Part shown: positions 16,839-24,618 of the stretch, one piece after another
How the letters are laid out: each line of letters starts with the position of its first letter
Numbering within the stretch: the stretch's first letter is position 1
DNA from: CATOSK01 sp963665735
GTDB taxonomy: Bacteria > Chloroflexota > Dehalococcoidia > Lucifugimonadales > UBA3495
Reading direction: 5' to 3'
NCBI GenBank assembly: GCA_963665735.1
Contig: OY762444.1
Location: 682,001-746,000 of the forward strand
DNA: 64,000 nt
Position numbers and translations under genes: made by a program
Notes under the pieces: model-generated
What the model was told of the DNA's origin: nothing
Database searches by the model: none
Seen by the model: only the letters and a program-made list of their open reading frames with translations

Positions 16839-16936
16839 CCGTCATTCCGGCGAAAGCCGGAATCCAGAAATCACAGCCCATAACAGCGTGCTTGGTGGCA
16901 AGGAATCCTGGATTCTGGCCCGCCCCGGTATGACGG
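16839..16936. repeat. Palindromic repeat family A
   Basis: A 98-bp full copy, with a further short CCGTCATGCCGG fragment at 16813. The 347-nt gap 16672-17018 contains nothing else I can name apart from the ribosome binding site of the next gene. Confidence 0.8.
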
Positions 16937-17018
16937 CGCTTTCCCCCCGGTTGACACCCCCGGCCCAACGCATAGAATTACAACCAACGAAACGTACCAG
17001 TATCCGGAGGTATGACTA

Positions 17019-18203
17019 ATGATTACCAAATTCGACAGCCTTTTCGCCGGCCACGTGGACATGGACAACGTGGGTTACGGCGGCGTGGCGGTCAACGACC
17101 GTTCCTATTCCGACGAACACCTGGCCTCGGCCTTCGACAAGTCCCTGGCCATCGCGCAACTGATGGATCGCACCGGCTACGATACCTTTTGGATGGCGGA
17201 ACACCACTTCCAGCCGGAAGGTTACGAGTGCATCCCCAACATCCTGCTGTTGAGCGTCCACCTGGCCCACCTGACCCAGCGCATAAACTTCGGCTGCGGG
17301 TTCAACATCACCCCCATGTGGCACCCCCTGCGGCTGGCGGAGGATTTCGCCACGGCAGACATTCTGACCAATGGAAGAGTCATTTTCGGCGTGGGCCGGG
17401 GCTACCACACCCGCGAGGTGGAAACCTTCGGGTCTCCCCTGCTGGACCAGCCGGCCAACCGGGAGTTGTTTGAAGAGGCGGTAGAAGTCATCCTCAAGTC
17501 CTTCAACGAACGGTCTTTCTCCCACCAAGGGGACAATTACACCATCCCGCCCCAAGTCCCTTACCGCGGTTACGAACTGGAAGAGATAACCCTGGTTCCC
17601 CGGCCCCGCACTTTGCCGGTGGAAACCTGGCAGCCCATCCAGGGCGCGACGCAACGGGGTCTGGACTTCATGGCCAAGCACGGCATCAAGGGAATCATCG
17701 GCGGCGGCGTGGCCGAGGGTGGCGCCATTGAGGACGTGATTGTCGCCTACCGGGACGCCCAGGCCCGGGCCGGCCGGGAAACGCAGTTGGGGGAAAACCT
17801 CAGCATCGGCTACCACTTCTTCCTGGCCGAGACCCAGGAAAAGGCCATCGCCCAGGCCGGCAAGTACTACGAAGAAAACCTGAAAATGTTTGGCCCCTTG
17901 CGGTTGGTTCGCAGCCTGACCGACGAACAGATTGACGCGATGGCCGACCCTCGCCGCGCCCCCACCGCCGGACTGCCGGACATCCAGCGGGCGGTGGAAC
18001 GGGGCGGATTCCTCTGCGGCCCGCCGGAGCTAATCGTGGAGCAGTTGAAACAGTTGGAGGCCGATTACCCGGGCCTGGATAGGGTCAGCGTAGGCCAGCC
18101 GATGGGATGCCCGGAAAGCATAATCCTGGAACAACTGGAATGGTTCGCCCAGGACGTAATGCCGGCCTTCCAAACGGAAAAAGCAGCAGTGCCGGCGGAC
18201 TAG
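17019..18203 (+). CDS. LLM class flavin-dependent oxidoreductase
   Basis: This is a luciferase-like monooxygenase fold enzyme of 394 residues using FMN or F420. Family motifs include DTFWMAEHHF, LSVHLAHLTQRINFGCGFN, LRLAEDFATADILTNGRVIFGVGRG and a C-terminal GPPELIVEQLKQL. GGAGG lies 8 nt before the ATG at 17019. The substrate is not deducible. It stands alone between repeat-rich gaps. Confidence 0.92.
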   Translation: MITKFDSLFAGHVDMDNVGYGGVAVNDRSYSDEHLASAFDKSLAIAQLMDRTGYDTFWMAEHHFQPEGYECIPNILLLSVHLAHLTQRINFGCGFNITPMWHPLRLAEDFATADILTNGRVIFGVGRGYHTREVETFGSPLLDQPANRELFEEAVEVILKSFNERSFSHQGDNYTIPPQVPYRGYELEEITLVPRPRTLPVETWQPIQGATQRGLDFMAKHGIKGIIGGGVAEGGAIEDVIVAYRDAQARAGRETQLGENLSIGYHFFLAETQEKAIAQAGKYYEENLKMFGPLRLVRSLTDEQIDAMADPRRAPTAGLPDIQRAVERGGFLCGPPELIVEQLKQLEADYPGLDRVSVGQPMGCPESIILEQLEWFAQDVMPAFQTEKAAVPAD

Positions 18204-18235
18204 GGGATTCACCCCGGCCGGCCGAGAACATCAAA

Positions 18236-18279
18236 AATCCCCTCCCCCTGTGAGGGGGAGGGTTAGGGTGGGGGTGAAA
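18236..18279. repeat. C/G-rich hairpin repeat family B
   Basis: CCCTCCCCCTG-TG-AGGGGGAGGG, then TTAGGGTGGGGGTGA. The stem could terminate the upstream gene but lacks a T-run. Confidence 0.75.
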
Positions 18280-18317
18280 GGGCAACGCAAGAAAGTACCG
18301 TCATTCCCGCCACCAAC

Positions 18318-18417
18318 CCGTCATTCCGGCGAAAGCCGGAATCCAGAAATCCCAAGCGCACAACAAGCGCCCGTATGGGCAAGGAATCCTGAATACCGTC
18401 CTAAGCCGGAATGACGG
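18318..18417. repeat. Palindromic repeat family A
   Basis: A 100-bp full copy with both arms well kept (left CCGTCATTCCGGCGAAAGCC, right GCCGGAATGACGG), flanked on both sides by family B hairpins. Confidence 0.85.
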
Positions 18418-18424
18418 TTATCCT

Positions 18425-18463
18425 ACCCCCGCCCTAACCCTCCCCTAGCCAGGGAGGGGATTC
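18425..18463. repeat. C/G-rich hairpin repeat family B, inverted copy
   Basis: The opposite orientation to the copy at 18236, so the two family B copies bracket a family A palindrome. Confidence 0.7.
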
Positions 18464-18476
18464 TTTCAACCCCCAG

Positions 18477-19562
18477 CTACACCCCCGCCACCTTCCTTAT
18501 CACCGGCGGGTTGTAGGGCCGCGCCGGGCAGTAGGCGGAGCGGGAGCGGCCCGGGTCGCCAGCCACCAGCACCAGGAAATTGCGCGGGTCCCGCACCACC
18601 GGCACCGTTATTCCCGGTTCGTCCACGTTCAACCAACTCGGCCAGTAATAGGGGTTGCCGGCCTCTTGCGTCCGCCCGTAGCGCAACTGCTTGTAACGCT
18701 GCACCCGTTCCACCGGCACCCTGGCCCGCTCGTACAGGTAGAACTTAACCTCGTCTTTCGTCCAGCCCTCTTCGTGCAGCCGGTGGGCGATTAACGGGCT
18801 GATGACAACGACGGCATGACCGCCGTGAATAATGTTGTGGTTCAGGTTGGACATGGAATCGGCCAGAATCCACAGGGGAAACTCCATGCTGCCCGACCCG
18901 CCGGGGTTGTTGCCCCGCGGCGCGTCCGAGGCGTAAACCATCACGCAGCTATCTTCCGGCTCAAAACCGAACTCGGTATGCACCGGCGCCCAAGGGGTAT
19001 CCACGTCAACGCCGATACAGTAGGAATACTTGGCCGGCGAACCCAGCGTTGACTTGTCGCCGGAGTCCGGGTAGGCCCCGCCCAGGTTAATCATCACCAG
19101 CCGCAGCGTCCGCCCGATGGTGGCGTTGGCCCGGAATCCGGGGCCGAAAAGGCTGGCCCCGTGGTTGACGCCGATTTCCTGCACCACCGGGCCGCTGATA
19201 ATGACCATCGGCGCCGCCGGGTCGCTGGTGGCCTGGAGTCCGTGGAGGTCAAAGCGTTCATCCAGCAGGGCTTCCAGGGCTGTCACCACCACGGGCATAT
19301 ATTCGGGCTTGCAGCCGGCCATGACCGCGTTGACGGCGACGGCTTCAATAGTCGCCACGCCGTAGCGGGGCGGCACGGTTCCCAGAACCTCCAGGCCGTC
19401 GCGCCCGCTGGCGTCAATCATGCGCCGCACCAGGTCTTCGGTGGGCGGCACGATGGGAAAGCCATCCGTCCAGCCGTTTTCATAGTACTGCTCAATGGTG
19501 TCTATCGCGCCCTGCACCGAGTCCAGGCCGGTCAAACGGGCGGTAGTCTTGCCGCTAACCAT
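18477..19562 (-). CDS. Conserved protein encoded with the UGSC selenoprotein, 361 aa
   Basis: Not assigned to a characterised enzyme. It starts 10 nt after the UGSC gene stop, so the two are surely co-transcribed. Visible features: DTIEQYYENGWTDGFPIVPP near the N-terminus, a conserved-looking cysteine in VMAGCKPEYMPVVVTALEAL (about residue 86), a Gly/Asn-rich segment (EIGVNHGASLFGPGFRANA) and a C-terminal VAGDPGRSRSAYCPARPY. It is cytosolic by sequence. It may be the catalytic or structural partner of the selenoprotein. Confidence 0.75.
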   Translation of the reverse strand: MVSGKTTARLTGLDSVQGAIDTIEQYYENGWTDGFPIVPPTEDLVRRMIDASGRDGLEVLGTVPPRYGVATIEAVAVNAVMAGCKPEYMPVVVTALEALLDERFDLHGLQATSDPAAPMVIISGPVVQEIGVNHGASLFGPGFRANATIGRTLRLVMINLGGAYPDSGDKSTLGSPAKYSYCIGVDVDTPWAPVHTEFGFEPEDSCVMVYASDAPRGNNPGGSGSMEFPLWILADSMSNLNHNIIHGGHAVVVISPLIAHRLHEEGWTKDEVKFYLYERARVPVERVQRYKQLRYGRTQEAGNPYYWPSWLNVDEPGITVPVVRDPRNFLVLVAGDPGRSRSAYCPARPYNPPVIRKVAGV

Positions 19563-19572
19563 GACGCGGCCC

Positions 19573-20118
19573 CTAACCCAGCACTGCCTGGACGATTTGG
19601 GCGGCGACTTCCCGCGCCTTGGCCTCGGCCACGTCCGGCTGGCCCAGGGGGTGGCTCACCACCACCAGGGGCAGGTCTTCCAGTTTCATGGAGTTCTTGA
19701 TGGAGTTGGCCAGCCGGACAAAGCTGGCGGTGGCAACCACCACGGCCGGCTTGCCCGTCTCCTCAAAGCGAATCCCGTCAAGCATACTGCCCGACGTGCA
19801 GGAACCTCAAAGACAGACGCCGGCCACCATGAAGTCGGCGGCCTCGGACATACTCTTGATGGTTTCCGGGTCAGCCGGCTTGGTGGACGTGAACTTGGTC
19901 TCCAGGATGACCTTGCCGACGCCGTACTCTTCCGTTAGCACCCGCGAAAGGCCCTGGAAGAAAAAGTTGGAAGTGTCGTTGCCGTTGTCCAGCAGGGCAA
20001 CCACGGAACCTTTAACGTCGGTCAAGCGGCGGGACATCTGCCGCTCTTCGGTGTAAACGTGGCCGGTGGGGTCAAGATACGTCACCCGCTTGACGGCGGG
20101 TTCAACGGCGGTGGTCAT
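19573..20118 (-). CDS. UGSC-family selenoprotein (in-frame UGA = Sec104)
   Basis: Read through one TGA at 19809-19807 this is a continuous 181-residue protein; conventional calling splits it into two fragments. The region around the TGA reads GVCL-U-GSCTSGSMLDG, which is the hallmark U-G-S-C motif of the UGSC (seleno)protein family, with Cys102 and Cys107 nearby. The C-terminal half continues the same domain (VVVATASFVRLANSI, then LPLVVVSHPLG). The start ATG 20118 has GGAAAGGA upstream. A SECIS-like hairpin follows the UGA. Family function is unknown; a redox role is inferred. Confidence 0.9.
19776..19796 (-). promoter_or_regulatory. Predicted bacterial SECIS element of the UGSC gene
   Basis: Beginning 11 nt after the UGA, CGTCGGGCA pairs with TGCTTGACG over 9 bp (two G-U) around a GTA loop. 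The loop lies 20-22 nt from the UGA and starts G-U, matching bacterial SECIS rules. Confidence 0.7.
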
Positions 20119-20179
20119 GGCAATTCGTTCCTTTCCCTGGGCCGACGGCAATCGGCCGGCCCGGATTGGCGTCGGGTCA

Positions 20180-20185
20180 ATTATA
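20180..20185 (-). promoter_or_regulatory. -10 element for the UGSC operon
   Basis: A perfect TATAAT on the minus strand, about 60 nt upstream of the ATG at 20118. No good -35 is visible at 17 nt. Confidence 0.4.
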
Positions 20186-20320
20186 TCGCCGCCGTCAACA
20201 AAAGGGCAGCAAGGCCGGCCAGGTATTCGCGGACGCCGGCTTGTTTTCCGTCAAGGCGATGGAAATTGCCCACGACGCATTTTGCCCGCCCAATTGGGTA
20301 TAGATATTCTGGAATTAGTG

Positions 20321-20349
20321 TTGACTTATTTGGCCTTGCAGGTTAAGTT
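20321..20349 (+). promoter_or_regulatory. Predicted promoter of bfd
   Basis: TTGACT (20321-20326), spacer of exactly 17 nt, then TAAGTT (20344-20349). The predicted start near 20357 leaves about 38 nt to the GTG start of bfd. Confidence 0.45.
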
Positions 20350-20394
20350 ATTGGAAATCCAACGTCAAAACGCCAAGAAGTTGGGGGACGCACT

Positions 20395-20610
20395 GTGTAT
20401 TTGTGTGTGTGCAAGGGTATCCGGCTGACAGAAGCCGTAGAAACTGCGAAAGACAGGGGTTGCTCCCCCGACGCGCTCCGGGAGACCTGGCGGTTCGACG
20501 ATTCCAAGTGCTGCGGCAGGTGCCTGCGGGAAATTGACCGCATTTCTACCCTGGTGGAGTTGAAGTTGGAAGGGATGGCCGCCGGAGTGAAGGCCGGCGG
20601 GCCAGCGTGA
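20395..20610 (+). CDS. bfd: Bacterioferritin-associated ferredoxin-like [2Fe-2S] protein
   Basis: Bfd delivers electrons to bacterioferritin to release stored iron. The 71 residues have the Bfd pattern C4-x-C6, then C40-x2-C43, which binds a [2Fe-2S] cluster, with an extra Cys39 and Cys23. The start is GTG at 20395 with GGGGGA 8 nt upstream. bfr follows in the same direction about 130 nt downstream, which supports the function. Confidence 0.9.
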   Translation: MYLCVCKGIRLTEAVETAKDRGCSPDALRETWRFDDSKCCGRCLREIDRISTLVELKLEGMAAGVKAGGPA

Positions 20611-20739
20611 TAAAATAGAGGCCGACGGGCGCGAATTACGTCCCCGGCCTGTGATAGTCCAAGGTTCAGGAAAGAGAACCCCCGCATCCTTCTTGTGCCG
20701 GGGCAATATACTTCGCCCGCATGAGGAGAATAATTCCTG

Positions 20740-21213
20740 ATGAAAGCCAAAGAAGGGGTGGTTGACCACCTTAACACCCTGCTGACCATCGAACTCACGG
20801 CCATTAACCAGTACTTCATCCATTCGGAGATGGCGAAGAACTGGGGGTTCGTCCGCATCGGCAATCGGTTCCGCACCAACAGCCTGTCGGAGATGGAGGA
20901 CGCCCAGCACCTCATCCAGCACATCCTCTACCTGGAAGGCGTGCCCAACCTGCAACGGTTGAATCAGGTCATGGTGGGCGAGTCCATCAAGGAAGACCTG
21001 GAACTTAACCTGGACGCCGAGAAGGGCGCGGTGGCGGCCTTGCAGGCGGCCATTACCCACTGCGCCTCAGTGGAGGACTACACCACCCGCGGCATCCTGG
21101 AAGGGATGATTCGGGAAGAGGAAGAGCACGTTGACTGGCTGGAAACCGAACTGGAAGTCATCAACCACATCGGCGTCGAACTGTACCTCAGCCAGCAGCT
21201 TTACGAAGACTAA
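20740..21213 (+). CDS. bfr: Bacterioferritin
   Basis: This iron-storage ferritin assembles into a 24-mer; family members bind haem between subunits. The 157 residues align without gaps to E. coli Bfr from residue 1: Glu18, Tyr25, Glu51 and haem-ligand Met52 are present, as are the later Glu (about 94), Glu127 and His130. The His54 ferroxidase ligand is replaced by Asp54, with His57 nearby. GAGGAG lies 11 nt upstream of the ATG. A strong terminator follows. Confidence 0.95.
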   Translation: MKAKEGVVDHLNTLLTIELTAINQYFIHSEMAKNWGFVRIGNRFRTNSLSEMEDAQHLIQHILYLEGVPNLQRLNQVMVGESIKEDLELNLDAEKGAVAALQAAITHCASVEDYTTRGILEGMIREEEEHVDWLETELEVINHIGVELYLSQQLYED

Positions 21214-21239
21214 CCCCCACCCCAACCGAAGACCCCGCG

Positions 21240-21272
21240 CCGGGCCGGCAACATTGCCGGCCCGGTCTTTTT
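21240..21272 (+). terminator. Intrinsic terminator after bfr
   Basis: CCGGGCCGGCAA and TTGCCGGCCCGG form a perfect 12-bp stem with a CA tip, followed by TCTTTTTC. It lies about 27 nt after the bfr stop. Confidence 0.85.
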
Positions 21273-21434
21273 CCCGGCAATTTCCGGTTTTTCCCGGCAT
21301 TTGCCTCAATTTTCGATTTTCGCCTGGAAACACCATCGGCAAACGCCGCTTTTCCCGCCAGCCCAGAACGTCCTAACCATCGCTTGTTGCATACCCACCA
21401 AGCCCGGCGTTGTCGGTGCGGGAACCGGGCCGGA

Positions 21435-22322
21435 TTAAGGTCGGTAATTGTCCAGCCACCAGCGGGCGATTTCGTCCCGGCGGGCGAACCAGACGCCGGG
21501 GAATCCGCCAGCGTATTCCAGGAACCGGGCTACGGCTTGGGAACGGGCCGGCGTGCCGGCGATGCGGCAGTGCAGCCCGACGGACATCATCTTGGGATGG
21601 GTCTGCCCTTCCTGGTAGAGGGTGTCGAAGGACGCTTTGAGGTAGTCGTAGAAGGCGTTGATGCTGGTCAACCCGCCCCGCCAGAAACGAGCGTCGTTGT
21701 TCTCAAAACTGTAAGGCACCACCAGCCAGGGCCGGTCATTGACCGTCACAAAATACGGCAGGTCGTCGTTCATCGCCAGGCTGTCGTAGATGAAGCCGCC
21801 CTCTTCCGCCACCAGCCGGCGGGTGTTGACGCTGGGGCCGTAGCGGGTGAACCAGCCCACGGGCCGCTGGCCGGTGGTTTCCCGCAACGACGCGACGCAC
21901 TTGGCGATGGACTCCCGTTCCTCCGCCTCGCCGGTAAGGTGGTACTCCTCCCATCGGTAGCCGTGACCGCAAATTTCGTGGCCCCGGCGCACCAACTCTT
22001 GGGCCACCACCGGGTTGCGCTCCAGGGCCAGGGCGCAGCAGTAGAAGGTGGTCTTGACCTGGTGGCGGTCAAAAAGGTCCAGCAGCCGCCAGACCCCAAC
22101 GCGGCTGCCGTACTCAAAAAAGGACTCATTGAACAAATCCCGCTGCCCCGGCGGGATAGGGGAAGGAACTTCGTTATTGGTTTCGTGGAAGTCGTCGCCG
22201 TCCAGCAAAGAGCGCTCCGACCCTTCTTCATAGTTGACCACCACCGACACGGCGATGCGGGCATCGTTGGGCCAGGAAACCCGGGGCGGGTTGTTAGCGT
22301 AGCCGATAAAGTCGCGTTCCAT
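21435..22322 (-). CDS. Polysaccharide deacetylase / allantoinase (PuuE)-like protein
   Basis: This is a NodB-fold carbohydrate-esterase-like protein of 295 residues. The N-terminus (PNDARIAVSVVVNYEEGSE), the RVGVWRLLDLFDRHQVKTTFYCCALALERNP segment and the metal-site motif GHEICGHGYRW are typical of the PuuE/allantoinase-like branch, which acts on amides, rather than of peptidoglycan deacetylases. No signal peptide, so it is cytosolic. It stands alone; the substrate is unknown. Confidence 0.85.
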   Translation of the reverse strand: MERDFIGYANNPPRVSWPNDARIAVSVVVNYEEGSERSLLDGDDFHETNNEVPSPIPPGQRDLFNESFFEYGSRVGVWRLLDLFDRHQVKTTFYCCALALERNPVVAQELVRRGHEICGHGYRWEEYHLTGEAEERESIAKCVASLRETTGQRPVGWFTRYGPSVNTRRLVAEEGGFIYDSLAMNDDLPYFVTVNDRPWLVVPYSFENNDARFWRGGLTSINAFYDYLKASFDTLYQEGQTHPKMMSVGLHCRIAGTPARSQAVARFLEYAGGFPGVWFARRDEIARWWLDNYRP

Positions 22323-22361
22323 TCAAGGGGCCTCCGGGTTCAAGAATTGCGAAGGATGTAT

Positions 22362-22459
22362 CGTCATGCTAGGGCCGGCCCGTATCCAGGATTCCCTGCC
22401 CTGAATGATGCAGTAGTTGGCCTGGACTTTCTGGATTCCGGCGAAAGCCGGAATGACGG
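22362..22459. repeat. Palindromic repeat family A, reverse orientation
   Basis: A 98-bp copy with the CAGGATTCC arm on the left and the CCGGCGAAAGCCGG arm on the right. It fills most of the gap between two leftward genes. Confidence 0.8.
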
Positions 22460-22495
22460 GTTAGTGATGAGGGCGGAAACTTTACCCGCCTATCT

Positions 22496-23344
22496 CTACG
22501 GCACCGGAACTGGTTGGCCCCGGCGCTCGATGTCTTCCAGAATCTCGCAGTTGGCCGCCGTGTCAGTACCGGAACCGCCGTCACATTCGTCCTGGCCGCC
22601 GGCTCCGGCGTCAACGTAATCGTTGCCCGAATGACCGGAGAAGTAGTCGTCGCCGCCCCCGGAGGCGCCGAAATCATCGCCCCCAAAACCCAGCAGGGCG
22701 TCGTCGCCGGGGTCGCCAATCATCACGTCCGCGCCCTGGCCCCCCAGGATAATGTCATTGCCAATTAACCAATCAACCGAACCTTCTTTGAGGTCGCCGT
22801 GCCCGGCGAAAATTATGTCGTCCCCCAGGCTGCCGGAAAGGAAGTCGCGCCCGTCCTCGCCCACCAGGTAATCGTCGCCCCGGTCCGCCAGCACGCTGTC
22901 ATGGCCGGAGCCGCCGTTAACGAAGTCGTCGCCCGACCAGCCGCGAATCAGGTCGTCGCCGTCGCCGCCGTAAATGTGATCGTCGCCGGAACCGCCGCAC
23001 AGGAAATCGTCGCCGCCGAAACCGTGGATAATGTCGTTGCCGCCCCGCCCGTTAATTACGTCGCTGCGGGGCGTGCCGGTCAGCAGGTCATCCTCGGGTG
23101 TGCCGATGACGGTGGGCCGGCGGCCAAGGCAAATGACTTCATCCTCCCCCAGGGCAAACTGGTGGGAAGGCCCGGACGGGGGTTGGTTTGACGGAAAGGG
23201 CGAACCGGGTTGGGACTGGCCGGCCGTGAACCCGGCGGAGGCCGGCAAGGTCAACGCCAAGACCATAACCAACGGCGCCGTCGGCAAAAAACGCCGGCGC
23301 ACGACGTAGGCGCATTGACGGAGAAAGTCGGGCAGTCGCGGCAT
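22496..23344 (-). CDS. Secreted RTX-type calcium-binding protein
   Basis: The 282 residues begin with a basic N-region and hydrophobic signal sequence (APLVMVLALTLPASAGF), then about 13 glycine/aspartate nonapeptide repeats such as GGNDIIHGF and GGDGDDLIRG. These form a parallel beta-roll that binds calcium. There is no enzymatic domain. A -10 (TAGAAT, 23356-23351) with TTCACC 17 nt further up would start the transcript at or next to the ATG, so it may be leaderless. Confidence 0.88.
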   Translation of the reverse strand: MPRLPDFLRQCAYVVRRRFLPTAPLVMVLALTLPASAGFTAGQSQPGSPFPSNQPPSGPSHQFALGEDEVICLGRRPTVIGTPEDDLLTGTPRSDVINGRGGNDIIHGFGGDDFLCGGSGDDHIYGGDGDDLIRGWSGDDFVNGGSGHDSVLADRGDDYLVGEDGRDFLSGSLGDDIIFAGHGDLKEGSVDWLIGNDIILGGQGADVMIGDPGDDALLGFGGDDFGASGGGDDYFSGHSGNDYVDAGAGGQDECDGGSGTDTAANCEILEDIERRGQPVPVP

Positions 23345-23374
23345 GGGCCTATTCTACACCGACGCGGGGCAAGG

Positions 23375-23403
23375 GTGAAAACTCCGTTTCGACAGGATAT
23401 AAT
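23375..23403 (+). promoter_or_regulatory. Predicted promoter of the ComD/ComE-like operon
   Basis: GTGAAA (23375-23380), 17-nt spacer, perfect TATAAT (23398-23403). It diverges from the RTX gene promoter over the same 60 bp. Confidence 0.5.
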
Positions 23404-23443
23404 CATCCCTGCCACGGTAAACGGCGTTCCCGGAGGATTGTCC

Positions 23444-23959
23444 ATGACCCAGCAGCAGGCCCAGCTTAACCCTGAAACGGTCTTGAACGAAATGAAGAAG
23501 AACGGCGTCAGCCACGTGGTCTGGCTGCCCGACAGCGAAACCAACTGGCTGTATATGCTGATGAAGAACGACCCTTCCCTGGACTTGATTGCCGTCAGCC
23601 GGGAAGGACAGGCGTTTTCCACCGCCGCCGGCCTGTCCATCGGAGGCAAAAAGCCCGTTATCCTGATTCAGAACACCGGCATGATGGAGTCCGGCGATTC
23701 CCTGCGGGGCTGGGCCTTGGGTCTGAACATTCCCGTGGTGATGATGGTGGGCTACCGCGGCTACACCCGCCACGGCGTCAACCAGGACACCGCCGCCACC
23801 TATACCGAGCGGTTCCTCAACGCCTTTGGAATCCAGTACTACCTGGTGGAAAACGACGGCGACGCCGAGCGCATTTCCATTGCCTTCGCCGAGGCGGAAC
23901 GGACGCAAAGGCCGGTAGCCATCCTGGTGGGCGACGAGTACCACGGTTTCAACCGATAG
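23444..23959 (+). CDS. Thiamine-diphosphate decarboxylase, pyrimidine-binding subunit (ComD-like)
   Basis: This is the Pyr domain of a two-subunit ThDP enzyme related to sulfopyruvate and phosphonopyruvate decarboxylases. The 171 residues from ATG 23444 (GGAGG 8 nt upstream) include SREGQAFSTAAGLSIGGKKPVILIQNTG, with the conserved Glu that activates ThDP, then GDSLRGWALGLNIPVVMMVGYRG. It lies 36 nt before its PP-domain partner. Coenzyme M synthesis is not implied by anything else here. Confidence 0.85.
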   Translation: MTQQQAQLNPETVLNEMKKNGVSHVVWLPDSETNWLYMLMKNDPSLDLIAVSREGQAFSTAAGLSIGGKKPVILIQNTGMMESGDSLRGWALGLNIPVVMMVGYRGYTRHGVNQDTAATYTERFLNAFGIQYYLVENDGDAERISIAFAEAERTQRPVAILVGDEYHGFNR

Positions 23960-23995
23960 AAAATCATCGCAAGCCCGATTACCTGCGGAGGAAAA

Positions 23996-24583
23996 ATGTT
24001 CCAGACTGCCGATATGCTCCAGGTGTTCGCCCCCCTGCGCGGCGACGCCGTGGTTATTCCCGGCCGGGGCGGACGCCACTGGGTCAACATCAGCGAGAAC
24101 GAAAAGAAGGACCTTCCCTTGGGAGACCCGGCGATGGGCGGCCATGCCTCTTTCGCTCTGGGAATGGCCCTGGCCCAACCCGACGAAAAGATAGTCCTGT
24201 TCGACTCGGAAGGGGACATCCTGATGAACCTGGGCGCGCTGGTGACAATCGCCGAAAAGGCGCCGGAAAACCTGTACCACTTCGTGCTGGACAACGAATG
24301 TTACGCCACCACCGGGGGCCAGCCGGTGCCCAACGCCCAGAACGTAGCTTACGACATCATCGCCAAGGGCGCCGGATACCCGGCTACCTACGCCTTCGAC
24401 AACCTGGAGGACTTTACCAACAACATCGAACAAATCATGGGACAGCCGGGCCCGGTTTTCGTCACCATGAAGGTCTTTCCCGAAATCGAAAACGAACCCA
24501 TCGGCAGCCGTCGGCGGTGGCAGACCCGCAGCCGCGACCAGGTGTTGAGCGACATCAAGGAACAGTTGGGAGTGGACGGCTAA
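23996..24583 (+). CDS. Thiamine-diphosphate decarboxylase, diphosphate-binding subunit (ComE-like)
   Basis: The partner of the preceding subunit, 195 residues. The ThDP/Mg motif appears as DSEGDILMNLGALVTIAEKA with Asn/Glu further on (VLDNECYATTGGQPVPNAQ), typical of sulfopyruvate and phosphonopyruvate decarboxylase beta chains. GAGGAAAA precedes the ATG. Which 3-substituted pyruvate it uses is open. Confidence 0.85.
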   Translation: MFQTADMLQVFAPLRGDAVVIPGRGGRHWVNISENEKKDLPLGDPAMGGHASFALGMALAQPDEKIVLFDSEGDILMNLGALVTIAEKAPENLYHFVLDNECYATTGGQPVPNAQNVAYDIIAKGAGYPATYAFDNLEDFTNNIEQIMGQPGPVFVTMKVFPEIENEPIGSRRRWQTRSRDQVLSDIKEQLGVDG

Positions 24584-24618
24584 CCGTCCCGCCCAGGTTA
24601 TCCAGCAGGAGTATGAGC

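Noticed and set aside
19573..19785. Independent 70-residue protein starting at Met downstream of the UGA
   Set aside because: It begins mid-domain, has no ribosome binding site, and continues the UGSC frame directly; better explained as the C-terminal half of the selenoprotein.
22500..23191. Regular short repeats that could suggest a CRISPR or tandem array
   Set aside because: They are the codons of the Gly/Asp nonapeptide repeats of the RTX protein; no constant repeat with variable spacers.
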